A program made the translations under genes and the position numbers. Below, piece by piece: positions 1 through 5,836 of a stretch of DNA of 7,557 bases (the stretch's first letter is position 1; the number at the start of each line of letters is the position of its first letter). Origin of the DNA: CAYPOY01 sp964412395 (GTDB lineage Bacteria > Chloroflexota > Anaerolineae > B4-G1); contig CAYPOY010000259.1 of assembly GCA_964412395.1 (NCBI GenBank), forward strand, positions 1 to 7,557, given 5' to 3'. The notes beneath the pieces are model-generated. The model did no database searches and had not been told where the DNA came from. It saw nothing but the letters and a program-made list of their open reading frames with translations.

Positions 1-75
1 TTTCAGTTTACCCTATTGCCGCGCTTTTGTCCACCAAATGGATAAAGTCGAGTTAAACATGTTGCTCCTGCTATC

Positions 76-699
76 TTGTTTGGAGCAGGCGAGCGAGCGT
101 TACTGGGGCAGCCAGGATTGGCCATTGTGGGGTCTCGCAATGTGGACGATCACGGGAAGGCTTGTGCAGACTTCATCGGCAATGCGTGTGCTCGCGAGGG
201 ACTGGTCTTATACTCCGGTGGTGCACGCGGTGTGGATGCGATATCTATGCAAGCTGCGTTAGAGGCACGTGGCACGGCGGTCGGCATCTTGGCGCATAGT
301 CTGGAAAAGGCGATTCGTGCTCCGGATGCAAGACCGAAGCTTGTGAGTGGGGACTTGGCTTTGGCCACGCCCTATTCGCCCAATGCCGGGTTCAGCGTAG
401 GGGCAGCGATGGGCCGTAACAGGCTGATTTATGCTCTAGCTGATTACGCGCTGGTCATTGCCAGTGACGCGGGCAAAGGAGGCACGTGGGCTGGAGCGAC
501 GGAAGCGCTCAAGGCCAAGTGGTTGTCGGTTTTTGTGCTCGATGGCCCCGATGTTCCAGAGGGAAATCGGCAATTGCTACAGAAGGGTGCACTTTCATTT
601 CCGAATCCCTTGCTCACGACCTCTTTAGTTCTGCGAGAATGGTTGGTGGCCCAGGCGGACGATTTTGCCCCTCCCCCTGTACAGGCCAGGCTCCTTTAG
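76..699 (+). CDS. dprA: DprA/Smf-like DNA-processing protein, N-terminally incomplete
   Basis: This is the Rossmann-type core of the DprA/Smf family, whose classical members bind single-stranded DNA and help load RecA during transformation; relatives also lie near restriction or defence genes. Visible motifs are LAIVGSRN (residues 15-22), SGGARGVD (47-54), GRNRLIYALAD (113-123) and KGGTWAGA (134-141), ending in the usual GALSFPNP segment. The TTG at 76 is the only start in the open frame, but homology-like residues (APAILFGAG) begin before it, and the frame closes at TAA 43-45. The real N-terminus was therefore probably encoded upstream and is cut off by a frame break, so the ORF may be a non-functional remnant. 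No winged-helix C-terminal domain is visible. The family call is secure; activity is doubtful. Confidence 0.8.
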   Translation: MFGAGERALLGQPGLAIVGSRNVDDHGKACADFIGNACAREGLVLYSGGARGVDAISMQAALEARGTAVGILAHSLEKAIRAPDARPKLVSGDLALATPYSPNAGFSVGAAMGRNRLIYALADYALVIASDAGKGGTWAGATEALKAKWLSVFVLDGPDVPEGNRQLLQKGALSFPNPLLTTSLVLREWLVAQADDFAPPPVQARLL

Positions 700-1059
700 A
701 AGTCACACATTCAGCGCGTTCAGTGTTTTCAGCCGCTTCGGTGGTTCCGCACCCGTCAAATTACCTTTCGAGCGTATTTGGTTCGGAAAGCGAGCATCGT
801 GCCACCAATCACTTTCTGGAGGGCACAAATCTATAAACCTCGGAGGTCTTGCCCCATATTATTGAAAAGATACATCAAAGTTGTCATGAGTGCTTACACA
901 CCACCAAGCACGAAAATGAGCCGAGAGTAGGACAAGATGCCATCTTGTCCCACGGCTATTTTCGAGGCAGATACACCTTCCGTTTGGTACGCGAGGGAGT
1001 GCCGGACCTGTCTATCTTCGGTTATGACGGCATGCTATTCGCCTAACCACAACCCCATC
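700..1059. other. gene-poor spacer after the dprA-like ORF
   Basis: No convincing gene lies here. A TTG-started reading frame (849-1046) has a GGAGG in front of it, but it runs straight through the palindrome at 927-953 and shows no recognisable protein pattern, so it is not called. Near 719-733 a TTCAGTGTTTTCAGC stretch resembles 4880-4893 (TTCAGTGTTTCAGC) in the other gene-poor region. No clear promoter or U-tract terminator was found. Confidence 0.5.
927..953. repeat. near-perfect palindrome (REP-like)
   Basis: Arms GGACAAGATG (930-939) and CATCTTGTCC (941-950) are perfect inverted repeats around a single central C. The match extends to GT...AC outside with one mismatch. It can form a long hairpin in RNA or a cruciform in DNA, but no T-tract follows, so it is not an ordinary terminator. 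The right half and centre recur at 4632-4651 (19 of 20 nt the same), which supports a dispersed palindromic repeat rather than a one-off structure. Confidence 0.7.
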
Positions 1060-1200
1060 TTTTGGACCACCCCCCCTCCCCCCCCCGGGGTGTGGGGCGG
1101 GGGGTGGGGGTCCCTCCCTCCCCCCGTGGAAGAGGGCCGGAGGAGGCCCTCACCCCCCCCGGCCCCCCTCTCCCGTGGGAACAGGAGAGGGGGGAGGAAG
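1060..1200. repeat. low-complexity GC-rich intergenic repeat with G-quadruplex motif and hairpin
   Basis: Long C-runs (1069-1086) are followed by four G-runs separated by TGT, C and T (1087-1110), a textbook G-quadruplex pattern. After further CCCTCACCCC-type sequence, CCCCCCTCTCC (1163-1173) pairs perfectly with GGAGAGGGGGG (1184-1194) across a 10-nt loop. Alternating GAGGG/CCCTC blocks of this kind are common dispersed intergenic repeats in high-GC bacteria. Here the element touches the first recognisable codons of the methylase remnant and takes the place of its missing 5' end. Confidence 0.65.
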
Positions 1201-1918
1201 GAGATTCCGGCCAACGCCTTCTTCCTGGACCCGCACGGCTCGGAGCGCAAGACGACCGGCTCCTACTACACCCACCCGTCGCTGGTCAACGAACTGATCA
1301 AGAGCGCGCTCCTGCTGGTGGCGCGAGATCGGCTGGCGGCAGCGGGACTGCCCGTGATCGAGGAGCAGGCCATCGGCGATGCGACGGCGGGCCTTTCGAC
1401 CGACTATGCGGGTCTGACTGAGGAGCAGCGCGCCGCGGGCGAAGCGGTCATTCCATCCCTCAAGGTCCGCGACCCGGCAGCAGGCAGCGACCACTTCCTG
1501 GTCAAGGCGAACAACGTGCTGGGGGCCGAGCTGGCCCGCATCCGCAGCGGGGACAAGTACCCTACCGAAGCGCAGGTACAGGCCGCCAAGCGGGACGTGG
1601 GCCCGTTGCATCTACGGGGTGGGCCTGAACCCGATGGCGGTGGAACTGTGCAAGGTGAGCCTGTGGATCAACGCCAGCGTGCAGGATGCGCCCTTCCGCG
1701 TGCGCATCTACGAGCCGAGCGGCAAGGTGCGAGAGGAGCACCAGTACGTCAGCACGCTAGCCGAGGAGAAGCCCCGGATGGCGTGGAAGCGATACGCGGA
1801 GTACCGCACGTTGGACGAGTACCGGCGGGGGGAAGCCTGGGGTGAGTCTGTCGAACCCTATCGGACGAAGCGGTTGGTGGTGGAGGCGTATGACGATCTG
1901 GATGGAAGATGCACTTGA
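1201..1918 (+). pseudogene. remnant of an N6-adenine DNA methylase (Eco57I/PglX-like restriction-modification type)
   Basis: Residues encoded from 1201 read like the middle of a large adenine methylase: RKTTGSYYTHPSLVNELI (about 1246-1299), then the SAM-binding motif I at 1471-1497. There DPACGSGHF has become DPAAGSDHF, which loses the canonical Cys and a Gly. The frame breaks between 1600 and 1607, where about two bases appear missing. It resumes as CIYGVGLNPMAVELCKVSLWI, the motif that normally precedes the catalytic NPPF/Y. After DAP (about 1692) the sequence jumps to an unrelated tail ending at 1918, and NPPF/Y is absent. The 5' end is replaced by the repeat at 1060-1200. Intact enzymes of this type are usually near or above 1000 aa, so this is clearly dead. 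Whether the parent was a type IIG/Eco57I-like or a BREX PglX-like enzyme cannot be decided here. Confidence 0.85.
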
Positions 1919-1943
1919 CGTTTCTGCCAGTGGAGAGTAGAAT
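1915..1943 (+). promoter_or_regulatory. sigma70-type promoter for the toxin-antitoxin operon
   Basis: TTGACG (1915-1920) and TAGAAT (1938-1943) each match the -35 and -10 consensus at five of six positions and are exactly 17 bp apart. Transcription would begin near 1950, about 36 nt before the antitoxin GTG. The -35 box contains the TGA stop of the methylase remnant (1916-1918). Three ATTG tetramers in tandem (1955-1966) sit just after the predicted start. Phd/YefM-type antitoxins usually repress their own promoter, so this area is the natural place for an operator, although no clear palindrome was seen. Confidence 0.75.
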
Positions 1944-1972
1944 GGTATTGAGTAATTGATTGATTGATGAAC

Positions 1973-1979
1973 AAGGAGG
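1973..1979 (+). promoter_or_regulatory. Shine-Dalgarno site that fixes the antitoxin start
   Basis: AAGGAGG ends 6 nt before the GTG at 1986 and 15 nt before the ATG at 1995. The spacing favours GTG 1986 as the start. Confidence 0.75.
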
Positions 1980-1985
1980 CGAGAG

Positions 1986-2291
1986 GTGGAGCGTATGGTG
2001 AGTGCAACTGAGGCACGCGTTCGCTTTGGTGAGTTGATGCGGTGGGTGGTGGAGAGCCAAAAGCCCGTCATTGTGGAGCGTGGGGGAAAGCCTCACGTGG
2101 TTGTACTCTCTGTGGACAAATACGAGAGCTTGCTGACAGGGCAGCAGGAGCAGGAGGACTGGAGGGAACTGGTCCACCAGGCCCGGGCACAGATTCAGGC
2201 CGAACTGGGCGGGCGTGAACTGCCACCGCCGGAGGAGGTCATTCGACAGATGAGGGAGGAACGGGATGCACAACTCCTGGCTCTGCATTGA
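1986..2291 (+). CDS. type II toxin-antitoxin system antitoxin, Phd/YefM family
   Basis: This 101-aa protein would neutralise the downstream PIN toxin and probably repress the shared promoter. The N-terminal fold is typical of Phd/YefM: VSATEARVRFGELMRWV (residues 5-21), then PVIVERGGKPHVVVLSVDKYESLL (27-50), the strand-turn-strand and helix that form the DNA-binding dimer. The acidic, helix-prone C-terminal half (55-98) is the expected toxin-binding region. The GTG start is chosen from SD spacing. The gene overlaps the toxin ORF by 26 bp, a standard arrangement that couples translation of the two. The ORF is intact and has a good promoter, which stands out among the eroded neighbours. Confidence 0.88.
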   Translation: MERMVSATEARVRFGELMRWVVESQKPVIVERGGKPHVVVLSVDKYESLLTGQQEQEDWRELVHQARAQIQAELGGRELPPPEEVIRQMREERDAQLLALH

Positions 2292-2691
2292 CGCCAACCT
2301 GGTGATTCACCTGGTAGCTGACCCGAGGGATGAGACTGTCTGGCGACTGTGGGAGCAGTGGGATGCCGAAAAGCGGCCACTGGCTGCTCCCACGCTGCTT
2401 TACTACGAAGTGACCAGCGCCCTCTACCGCTACCACAAATTGGGGTTGATGGGCACGTCGTCGGTGCGACTGGCACTAAAGGCTGCTCTCTCCCTGCCTC
2501 TCCACCTTCATGGCGATGCCGATCTACACCAGCGGGCCTTGAGCCTGGCCGAGCGATTTTCTCTCCCGGCCGCTTACGATGCCCACTACCTGGCTCTGGC
2601 GGAGTGGTTGGGGGGCGAGTTCTGGACCGCCGACCAGCGGCTGGCCCAGGCTGTGCAGACGGCCCTGCCGTGGGTGCACATGATAGAGTGA
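2266..2691 (+). CDS. vapC: PIN-domain ribonuclease toxin, VapC-like
   Basis: This 141-aa PIN-domain protein matches the usual VapC length. PIN toxins are Mg-dependent endoribonucleases, typically cutting tRNA or rRNA. The acidic active-site residues are present in order: Asp9 in CIDANLVIHL, Glu48 in LLYYEVTSALYRY, Asp105 in YDAHYLALA and Asp123 in FWTADQRL. The ATG at 2266 has GGGAGGA (2254-2260) 5 nt upstream and lies inside the antitoxin gene. The frame is intact and all key residues are kept, so activity is plausible. The RNA target cannot be read from sequence. Confidence 0.9.
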   Translation: MHNSWLCIDANLVIHLVADPRDETVWRLWEQWDAEKRPLAAPTLLYYEVTSALYRYHKLGLMGTSSVRLALKAALSLPLHLHGDADLHQRALSLAERFSLPAAYDAHYLALAEWLGGEFWTADQRLAQAVQTALPWVHMIE

Positions 2692-2735
2692 GGGACTGGA
2701 GCCACTGGTGCACTGAAGAATTGAGCATTGATCAA

Positions 2736-3965
2736 ATGGACTTGATACCCTTTGTCGAACTCTTCCCCGAGCAGGCGATGGCCGAGACCCGCACGATCAC
2801 CACGCGAGGCCATCCCATACTACCCGACGACGAGTATGCCCTGGTGGAAGCCTATTGTCCCGATCCAGCGTGCGACTGCCGGCGGGTGATGCTCAACGTA
2901 CTTCCCCGCCGGCAGGCGGGACGGGGCTACCTGGCCGCGATCAGCTTTGGCTTTGATCGTGATGAGGAAATGTCCGGCCCCTTTCTCGATCCCCTGAATC
3001 CACAGAGCCAGTATGCCGAGGTCTTCCTCGACATCGTGGCGAAAATGCTGGAGACCGACCCCGCCTACGTCGCCCGATTGGAGTCCCATTATCGCCAGGT
3101 CAAGCAGGCGGTAGCCGACCCCACGCACCCGGTCCACCAGATTGTGGCTCGAATTGAGGCAAAGGATGAAGAACGGCTGGAGCGTCAAAGGACACGTCAA
3201 AGTAAGAAGTCAAAACGGAAGCGACGGCGCCGCAAGCGAATCAAGAGGAATAGCGGGCAAAATTGCACGGCTGAGATCAACAGTCTGATCCGGCAGTTGG
3301 TCCAGTCAGGGGGCCGACCACACCCCGACCTGCTGGTCGACATCCTGGCTTGCGGAGAGGCGGCCGTTGAACCCCTGATTGCTATCATCAGCGATCCGGA
3401 GATGTACTGGGATGACGCTCAGATCAAGCCTCGTCGGTTGCCCGAATATGCGATGGGGCTGCTGGGTGACTTGCGCGCTGAAGCGGCTATCCCCATACTC
3501 ATCGAGTTGCTTGGTTGGCAGAACATGTATGAGACACTTGAGCAAGTTGTTGACGCCCTGGCCCGCATCGGCCCGGCTGCGGTTGAGCCGACCAAGGCGG
3601 TCGTCCTGGATCGGTCTTTGGACTGGTATCCGCGCGCGCTGGCTGCCCAGGCATTGGTGGCCCAGGTCTACATGGGGATGGAGGGTTCCGAAACACTCCT
3701 TGAATTCCTGCAATCTCTGTTGCTCCAGGGGCCGGTCGAGTGCTCAAATGATAGGATTGTCTATGCTCAGTTGGCTCAAGACCTGGCCGATCTGCAGGGC
3801 ATGGACGCGGTGGAGACCATCCGTGCTGCCTTCCAACGTGATGCCATTGATCGGGCCTACATAGATTGGCCCGACGCCGAGGCGATGTGCCGAAATGCCG
3901 CTCCCGACTTGCTACAGCGCTACACTGTGAATTCTCTGTCCGATTATCGTAAGTTCCGCAGGTGA
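2736..3965 (+). CDS. fused protein: Cys-motif N-terminal module, Lys/Arg linker, HEAT-like repeats
   Basis: Three parts can be seen in this 409-aa product. Residues 1-150 carry a CPDPACDC cluster (Cys41, 46, 48), a likely metal-binding motif, followed by a globular segment. Residues 155-171 are a dense Lys/Arg run. Residues 178-390 form repeated helical pairs with HEAT-like phrases such as EAAVEPLIAIISD, YAMGLLGDLRAEAAIPILIELL and VVDALARIGPAAVEP. HEAT repeats usually mediate protein-protein contacts; no catalytic motif is visible. The basic run matches the C-terminal tail of the SEC-C protein ending at 5818, at both DNA and protein level. This suggests two former genes joined by loss of a stop and start. 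ATG 2736 is the best start but its SD is weak; TTG 2721 is an alternative. The next gene starts 5 nt after the stop. Confidence 0.75.
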   Translation: MDLIPFVELFPEQAMAETRTITTRGHPILPDDEYALVEAYCPDPACDCRRVMLNVLPRRQAGRGYLAAISFGFDRDEEMSGPFLDPLNPQSQYAEVFLDIVAKMLETDPAYVARLESHYRQVKQAVADPTHPVHQIVARIEAKDEERLERQRTRQSKKSKRKRRRRKRIKRNSGQNCTAEINSLIRQLVQSGGRPHPDLLVDILACGEAAVEPLIAIISDPEMYWDDAQIKPRRLPEYAMGLLGDLRAEAAIPILIELLGWQNMYETLEQVVDALARIGPAAVEPTKAVVLDRSLDWYPRALAAQALVAQVYMGMEGSETLLEFLQSLLLQGPVECSNDRIVYAQLAQDLADLQGMDAVETIRAAFQRDAIDRAYIDWPDAEAMCRNAAPDLLQRYTVNSLSDYRKFRR

Positions 3966-3970
3966 AAGCA

Positions 3971-4531
3971 ATGAGCGATGATTACGACGTTCGCCTGAAG
4001 CAAATTCAAGAGCGCAACGATTTCATCCTGGGACATTTTGTTCACGTCTGGCGTGGGCGCGTGTCGGATGATACGCTCTACCAGCACATCCTCAACATCC
4101 AGAATTTCACCGACCGCTACCTCAACTACTATGCCGATGCGGACCAGATGCGCTCCGCCGACCAGATCACCGCCTGGGACGTGTACGATTTCATCACCGA
4201 CTGGTTGCCGCGCAAATGCTGGGTCGACTCGGAACGACGGGTCAAGAGTTATCTGGCTTCGCTCAAGAAGTACGTTCAATTTATGGGGGAACAGGAACAC
4301 GGTTATCTGCCGTCTGAGGTAGCGGCAGACGTCATCCAGAGGCTCAAGGAAGAGCGCCAGGAAATGATTGAGGCCGTCGTCACGTACTGGGACGAGCCTG
4401 ACGAGCGCGAATCGCCGGAGGCGTTTCAGGCACGGATGCAGGAACTGGAGGAGCGGTGGAAAGCCATCCACCAGGAATCCAAGAAAGAACAAGAGCGGAA
4501 CCTTGCGAGTGTGGACCATTCAGCCGGTTGA
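3971..4531 (+). CDS. uncharacterised protein with recombinase core-binding-like (SAM-like) helical domain
   Basis: This is a 186-aa, mostly helical protein. Residues 16-110 follow the pattern of the N-terminal core-binding domain of phage-type integrases: a short amphipathic helix, then SDDTLYQHILNIQNFTDRYL, a middle helix, then ERRVKSYLASLKKYVQFM. The catalytic Arg/His/Tyr domain is absent. Residues 120-176 are charged and probably coiled-coil. I recall short proteins of this type linked to SEC-C domains, and an SEC-C protein lies downstream, but the function is unknown. ATG 3971 is preferred over GTG 3962 because AGGTGA (3960-3965) is 5 nt before it. It probably shares a transcript with the HEAT-like gene. 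Confidence 0.7.
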   Translation: MSDDYDVRLKQIQERNDFILGHFVHVWRGRVSDDTLYQHILNIQNFTDRYLNYYADADQMRSADQITAWDVYDFITDWLPRKCWVDSERRVKSYLASLKKYVQFMGEQEHGYLPSEVAADVIQRLKEERQEMIEAVVTYWDEPDERESPEAFQARMQELEERWKAIHQESKKEQERNLASVDHSAG

Positions 4532-4608
4532 AACGTGGGAGCGGCTGCAAACCAGCGGCACGTGAACTACTTTGTAGCACGATAGGGATTGTGGATCTGG
4601 GAGGTGTT

Positions 4609-4707
4609 ATGAGCGACTATGATCGAGAAGTAGATGGCATCTTGTCCCACGTTGGTTGCGGCCAAAGACTGCGCGGTGGAAGAATGTCTCGCAGCGGCAA
4701 CACGTAA
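4609..4707 (+). CDS. short ORF with good SD running into a repeat, probably the head of a lost gene
   Basis: GGGAGG just upstream and an ATG at 4609 make a convincing start, but the 32-aa product is not recognisable. Codons for residues 9-14 lie in the half-palindrome 4632-4651. The ORF ends where, in another frame, an endonuclease remnant becomes readable. The best reading is that the original gene's start survives, with its body lost or replaced. Confidence 0.35.
   Translation: MSDYDREVDGILSHVGCGQRLRGGRMSRSGNT
4632..4651. repeat. half copy of the 927-953 palindrome
   Basis: AGATGGCATCTTGTCCCACG matches 935-954 at 19 of 20 positions. It keeps the centre and right arm; the left arm has diverged, so only the inner part can pair. 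Confidence 0.65.
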
Positions 4708-4835
4708 CGTTGATTGACGGCGACAAGCTGGTTGACCTGCTCATCGAGCACGAGTTAGGCGTACGCAAGAAGGCTATTGAGATACTGGAGTTGGATGAAC
4801 AGGCGCTGCTTAGCGAGGGGGAAGAGACCGAGTAG
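4677..4835 (+). pseudogene. C-terminal fragment of an Mrr-like restriction endonuclease
   Basis: The frame ending at TAG 4833 reads HVTLIDGDKLVDLLIEHELG and continues with VRKKAIEILELD. LIDG.(R/K)L..L(M/L)IEH..GV is the familiar last part of the Mrr-type restriction endonuclease domain, located after its catalytic (D/E)xK core. Only about 50 residues remain, and neither the catalytic core nor an N-terminal domain is present. The fragment starts shortly after the half-palindrome, with no start codon or SD of its own. It belongs to the same set of dead restriction genes as the methylase remnant. Confidence 0.65.
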
Positions 4836-4919
4836 CCGCGAGACAGGCGGGGGGCAGCTTTCTCAATGGCTTCATCCCTTCAGTGTTTCAGCAGTTCCCC
4901 ATCGTGCGGCGGAATGATG

Positions 4920-5015
4920 AGGATCGCTGGGGGGGGGGAAGCCTGGGGTGAGCCAGTCGAGCCCTATCGGACGAAGCGGTTGGTATTGGATGCGTACGAG
5001 CGGTTGGAACACTGA
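4920..5015 (+). pseudogene. second copy of the methylase C-terminal tail
   Basis: From 4938 the frame reads GEAWGEPVEPYRTKRLVLDAY and stops at 5013-5015. Nucleotides 4938-4984 match 1832-1878 at 44 of 47 positions, then the copies diverge. The preceding G-run is ten long here and six in the first copy. No methylase body is attached. This is either the end of a second, similar methylase gene or a duplicated tail left by rearrangement. Confidence 0.75.
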
Positions 5016-5042
5016 AGCACTGAGGAAGTGAGAGCACTGAAG
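5010..5042 (+). repeat. degenerate 8-nt tandem repeat (CACTGAAG family)
   Basis: The run reads CACTGAAG, CACTGAGG, AAGTGAGAG, CACTGAAG. Its first unit contains the stop codon of the methylase tail. A related run (CACTGGTG, CACTGAAG, AATTGAGC, ATTGATCA) lies at 2703-2734, between the toxin and the next gene, and one CACTGAAG is on the minus strand at 4877-4884. Confidence 0.5.
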
Positions 5043-5155
5043 GGTCGAGTGACAGGCTACTTTGTGCCATTCAGGATAGTGGTGTAATGTGAGAAGCAGC
5101 TAAAGGGAAAAGCTTCAAGGAGGAAAAAGCCTGAGCAGGAAGGAATAGAGAAACG

Positions 5156-5818
5156 ATGAGCAAGTATACGTTACCACCTACGTTGCCCCCTGAGTTGTCG
5201 GGGTTGATTGACCCTGACGGTGGATTCTTGTGCCTGACGATACACTGGCGTCCCAACCCAGATGATCCTGACCCCGATATGCCTGGTCACAAGCTGTCTA
5301 TGTCCAGCTACATTCCTGTGTCACCGGGAGAAGACTGTCTGTGTGGTAGCGGCAAGCCATACCGCTCCTGCTGCCGACGCCAACGGAAGTGGCGCCCGGT
5401 CTGTCCCAATCCCGGTATGGAGGGGTACAGCCTGGTGGCTCCGCAGTCGGCTACATTCCACAACGTGGACAGGCCAGCCATCCGTGAGCGGTTGATGGCG
5501 GACACACGTCTGCGCTGTATGGACGAAAGTCTCAGAAACAGTTTCTGGATCTTCTGGGGCGATCCAGTGATGGAGAGTGAGTACGGCATTATGTGCTTTG
5601 GCGATTTCGAGCTAAAAGACAATCGCACACTTCTTGTCACCGCGATGAGCGATCTGCGAATGGGCGTGCTACTGGACCTGCTCCAGGAGATTGCGGGGGA
5701 CATTCTCGGCGAGCCGCAGATGAGCCGAGATGCGGTGCCGACGATTGACAAGCCAGTGCGCAAGTCGTGGGGACGATCGGCAAAACGGAAGCCACGGCGT
5801 AGGCGCCGCAAACGATAA
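5156..5818 (+). CDS. SEC-C motif protein with Arg-rich tail
   Basis: This is a 220-aa protein with an SEC-C zinc-binding motif at residues 61-73, Cys-Leu-Cys-Gly-Ser-Gly-Lys followed by Cys72-Cys73. The motif is known from the SecA C-terminus, where it binds zinc and partner proteins, and is widely used as an accessory module. The rest (residues 75-200) has no motif I recognise. The last 12 residues are almost all Arg/Lys and could bind nucleic acid. The same basic run, with strong DNA similarity, lies inside the protein ending at 3965. ATG 5156 is the chosen start; the nearest purine-rich SD (AGGAAGG) is about 12 nt away, so initiation may be weak. The stop is 18 nt before the next ATG, so it probably leads the following operon. 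Confidence 0.8.
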   Translation: MSKYTLPPTLPPELSGLIDPDGGFLCLTIHWRPNPDDPDPDMPGHKLSMSSYIPVSPGEDCLCGSGKPYRSCCRRQRKWRPVCPNPGMEGYSLVAPQSATFHNVDRPAIRERLMADTRLRCMDESLRNSFWIFWGDPVMESEYGIMCFGDFELKDNRTLLVTAMSDLRMGVLLDLLQEIAGDILGEPQMSRDAVPTIDKPVRKSWGRSAKRKPRRRRRKR

Positions 5819-5836
5819 ACAACAGGGGCCGACAAT

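Larger units (their letters stand above)
4836..5155. other. scar-rich intergenic region
   Basis: Apart from the methylase-tail copy (4920-5015) and the octamer repeats listed separately, it holds an inverted repeat flanking that tail (CCCTTCAGTG 4876-4885 and CACTGAAGGG 5035-5044). There is also a CTACTTTGT at 5057-5065 shared with 4567-4575, and an AAGGAGG (5117-5123) not followed by a usable start codon. A weak promoter-like pair, TTGTGC and TAATGT with 17-bp spacing (about 5062-5090), could drive the SEC-C gene but is unconvincing. Confidence 0.5.

Noticed and set aside
849..1046. 65-codon TTG-started ORF with a GGAGG upstream
   Set aside because: It reads through the palindromic repeat, has no recognisable pattern and starts at a rare codon.
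1150..1611. Long minus-strand ORF opposite the methylase remnant
   Set aside because: It is a shadow of GC-rich coding sequence; its protein is low-complexity with no start signal, while the plus strand shows clear methylase motifs.
2195..2728. Minus-strand ORF opposite the toxin
   Set aside because: The plus-strand PIN toxin has all active-site residues; the opposite frame is Pro/Arg/Ser-rich shadow.
2902..2920. CCCGCC-GGCA-GGCGGG hairpin inside the HEAT-like gene as an inserted repeat
   Set aside because: The reading frame and the surrounding Leu/Ile pattern continue without a break, and six-bp GC stems are common at this composition.
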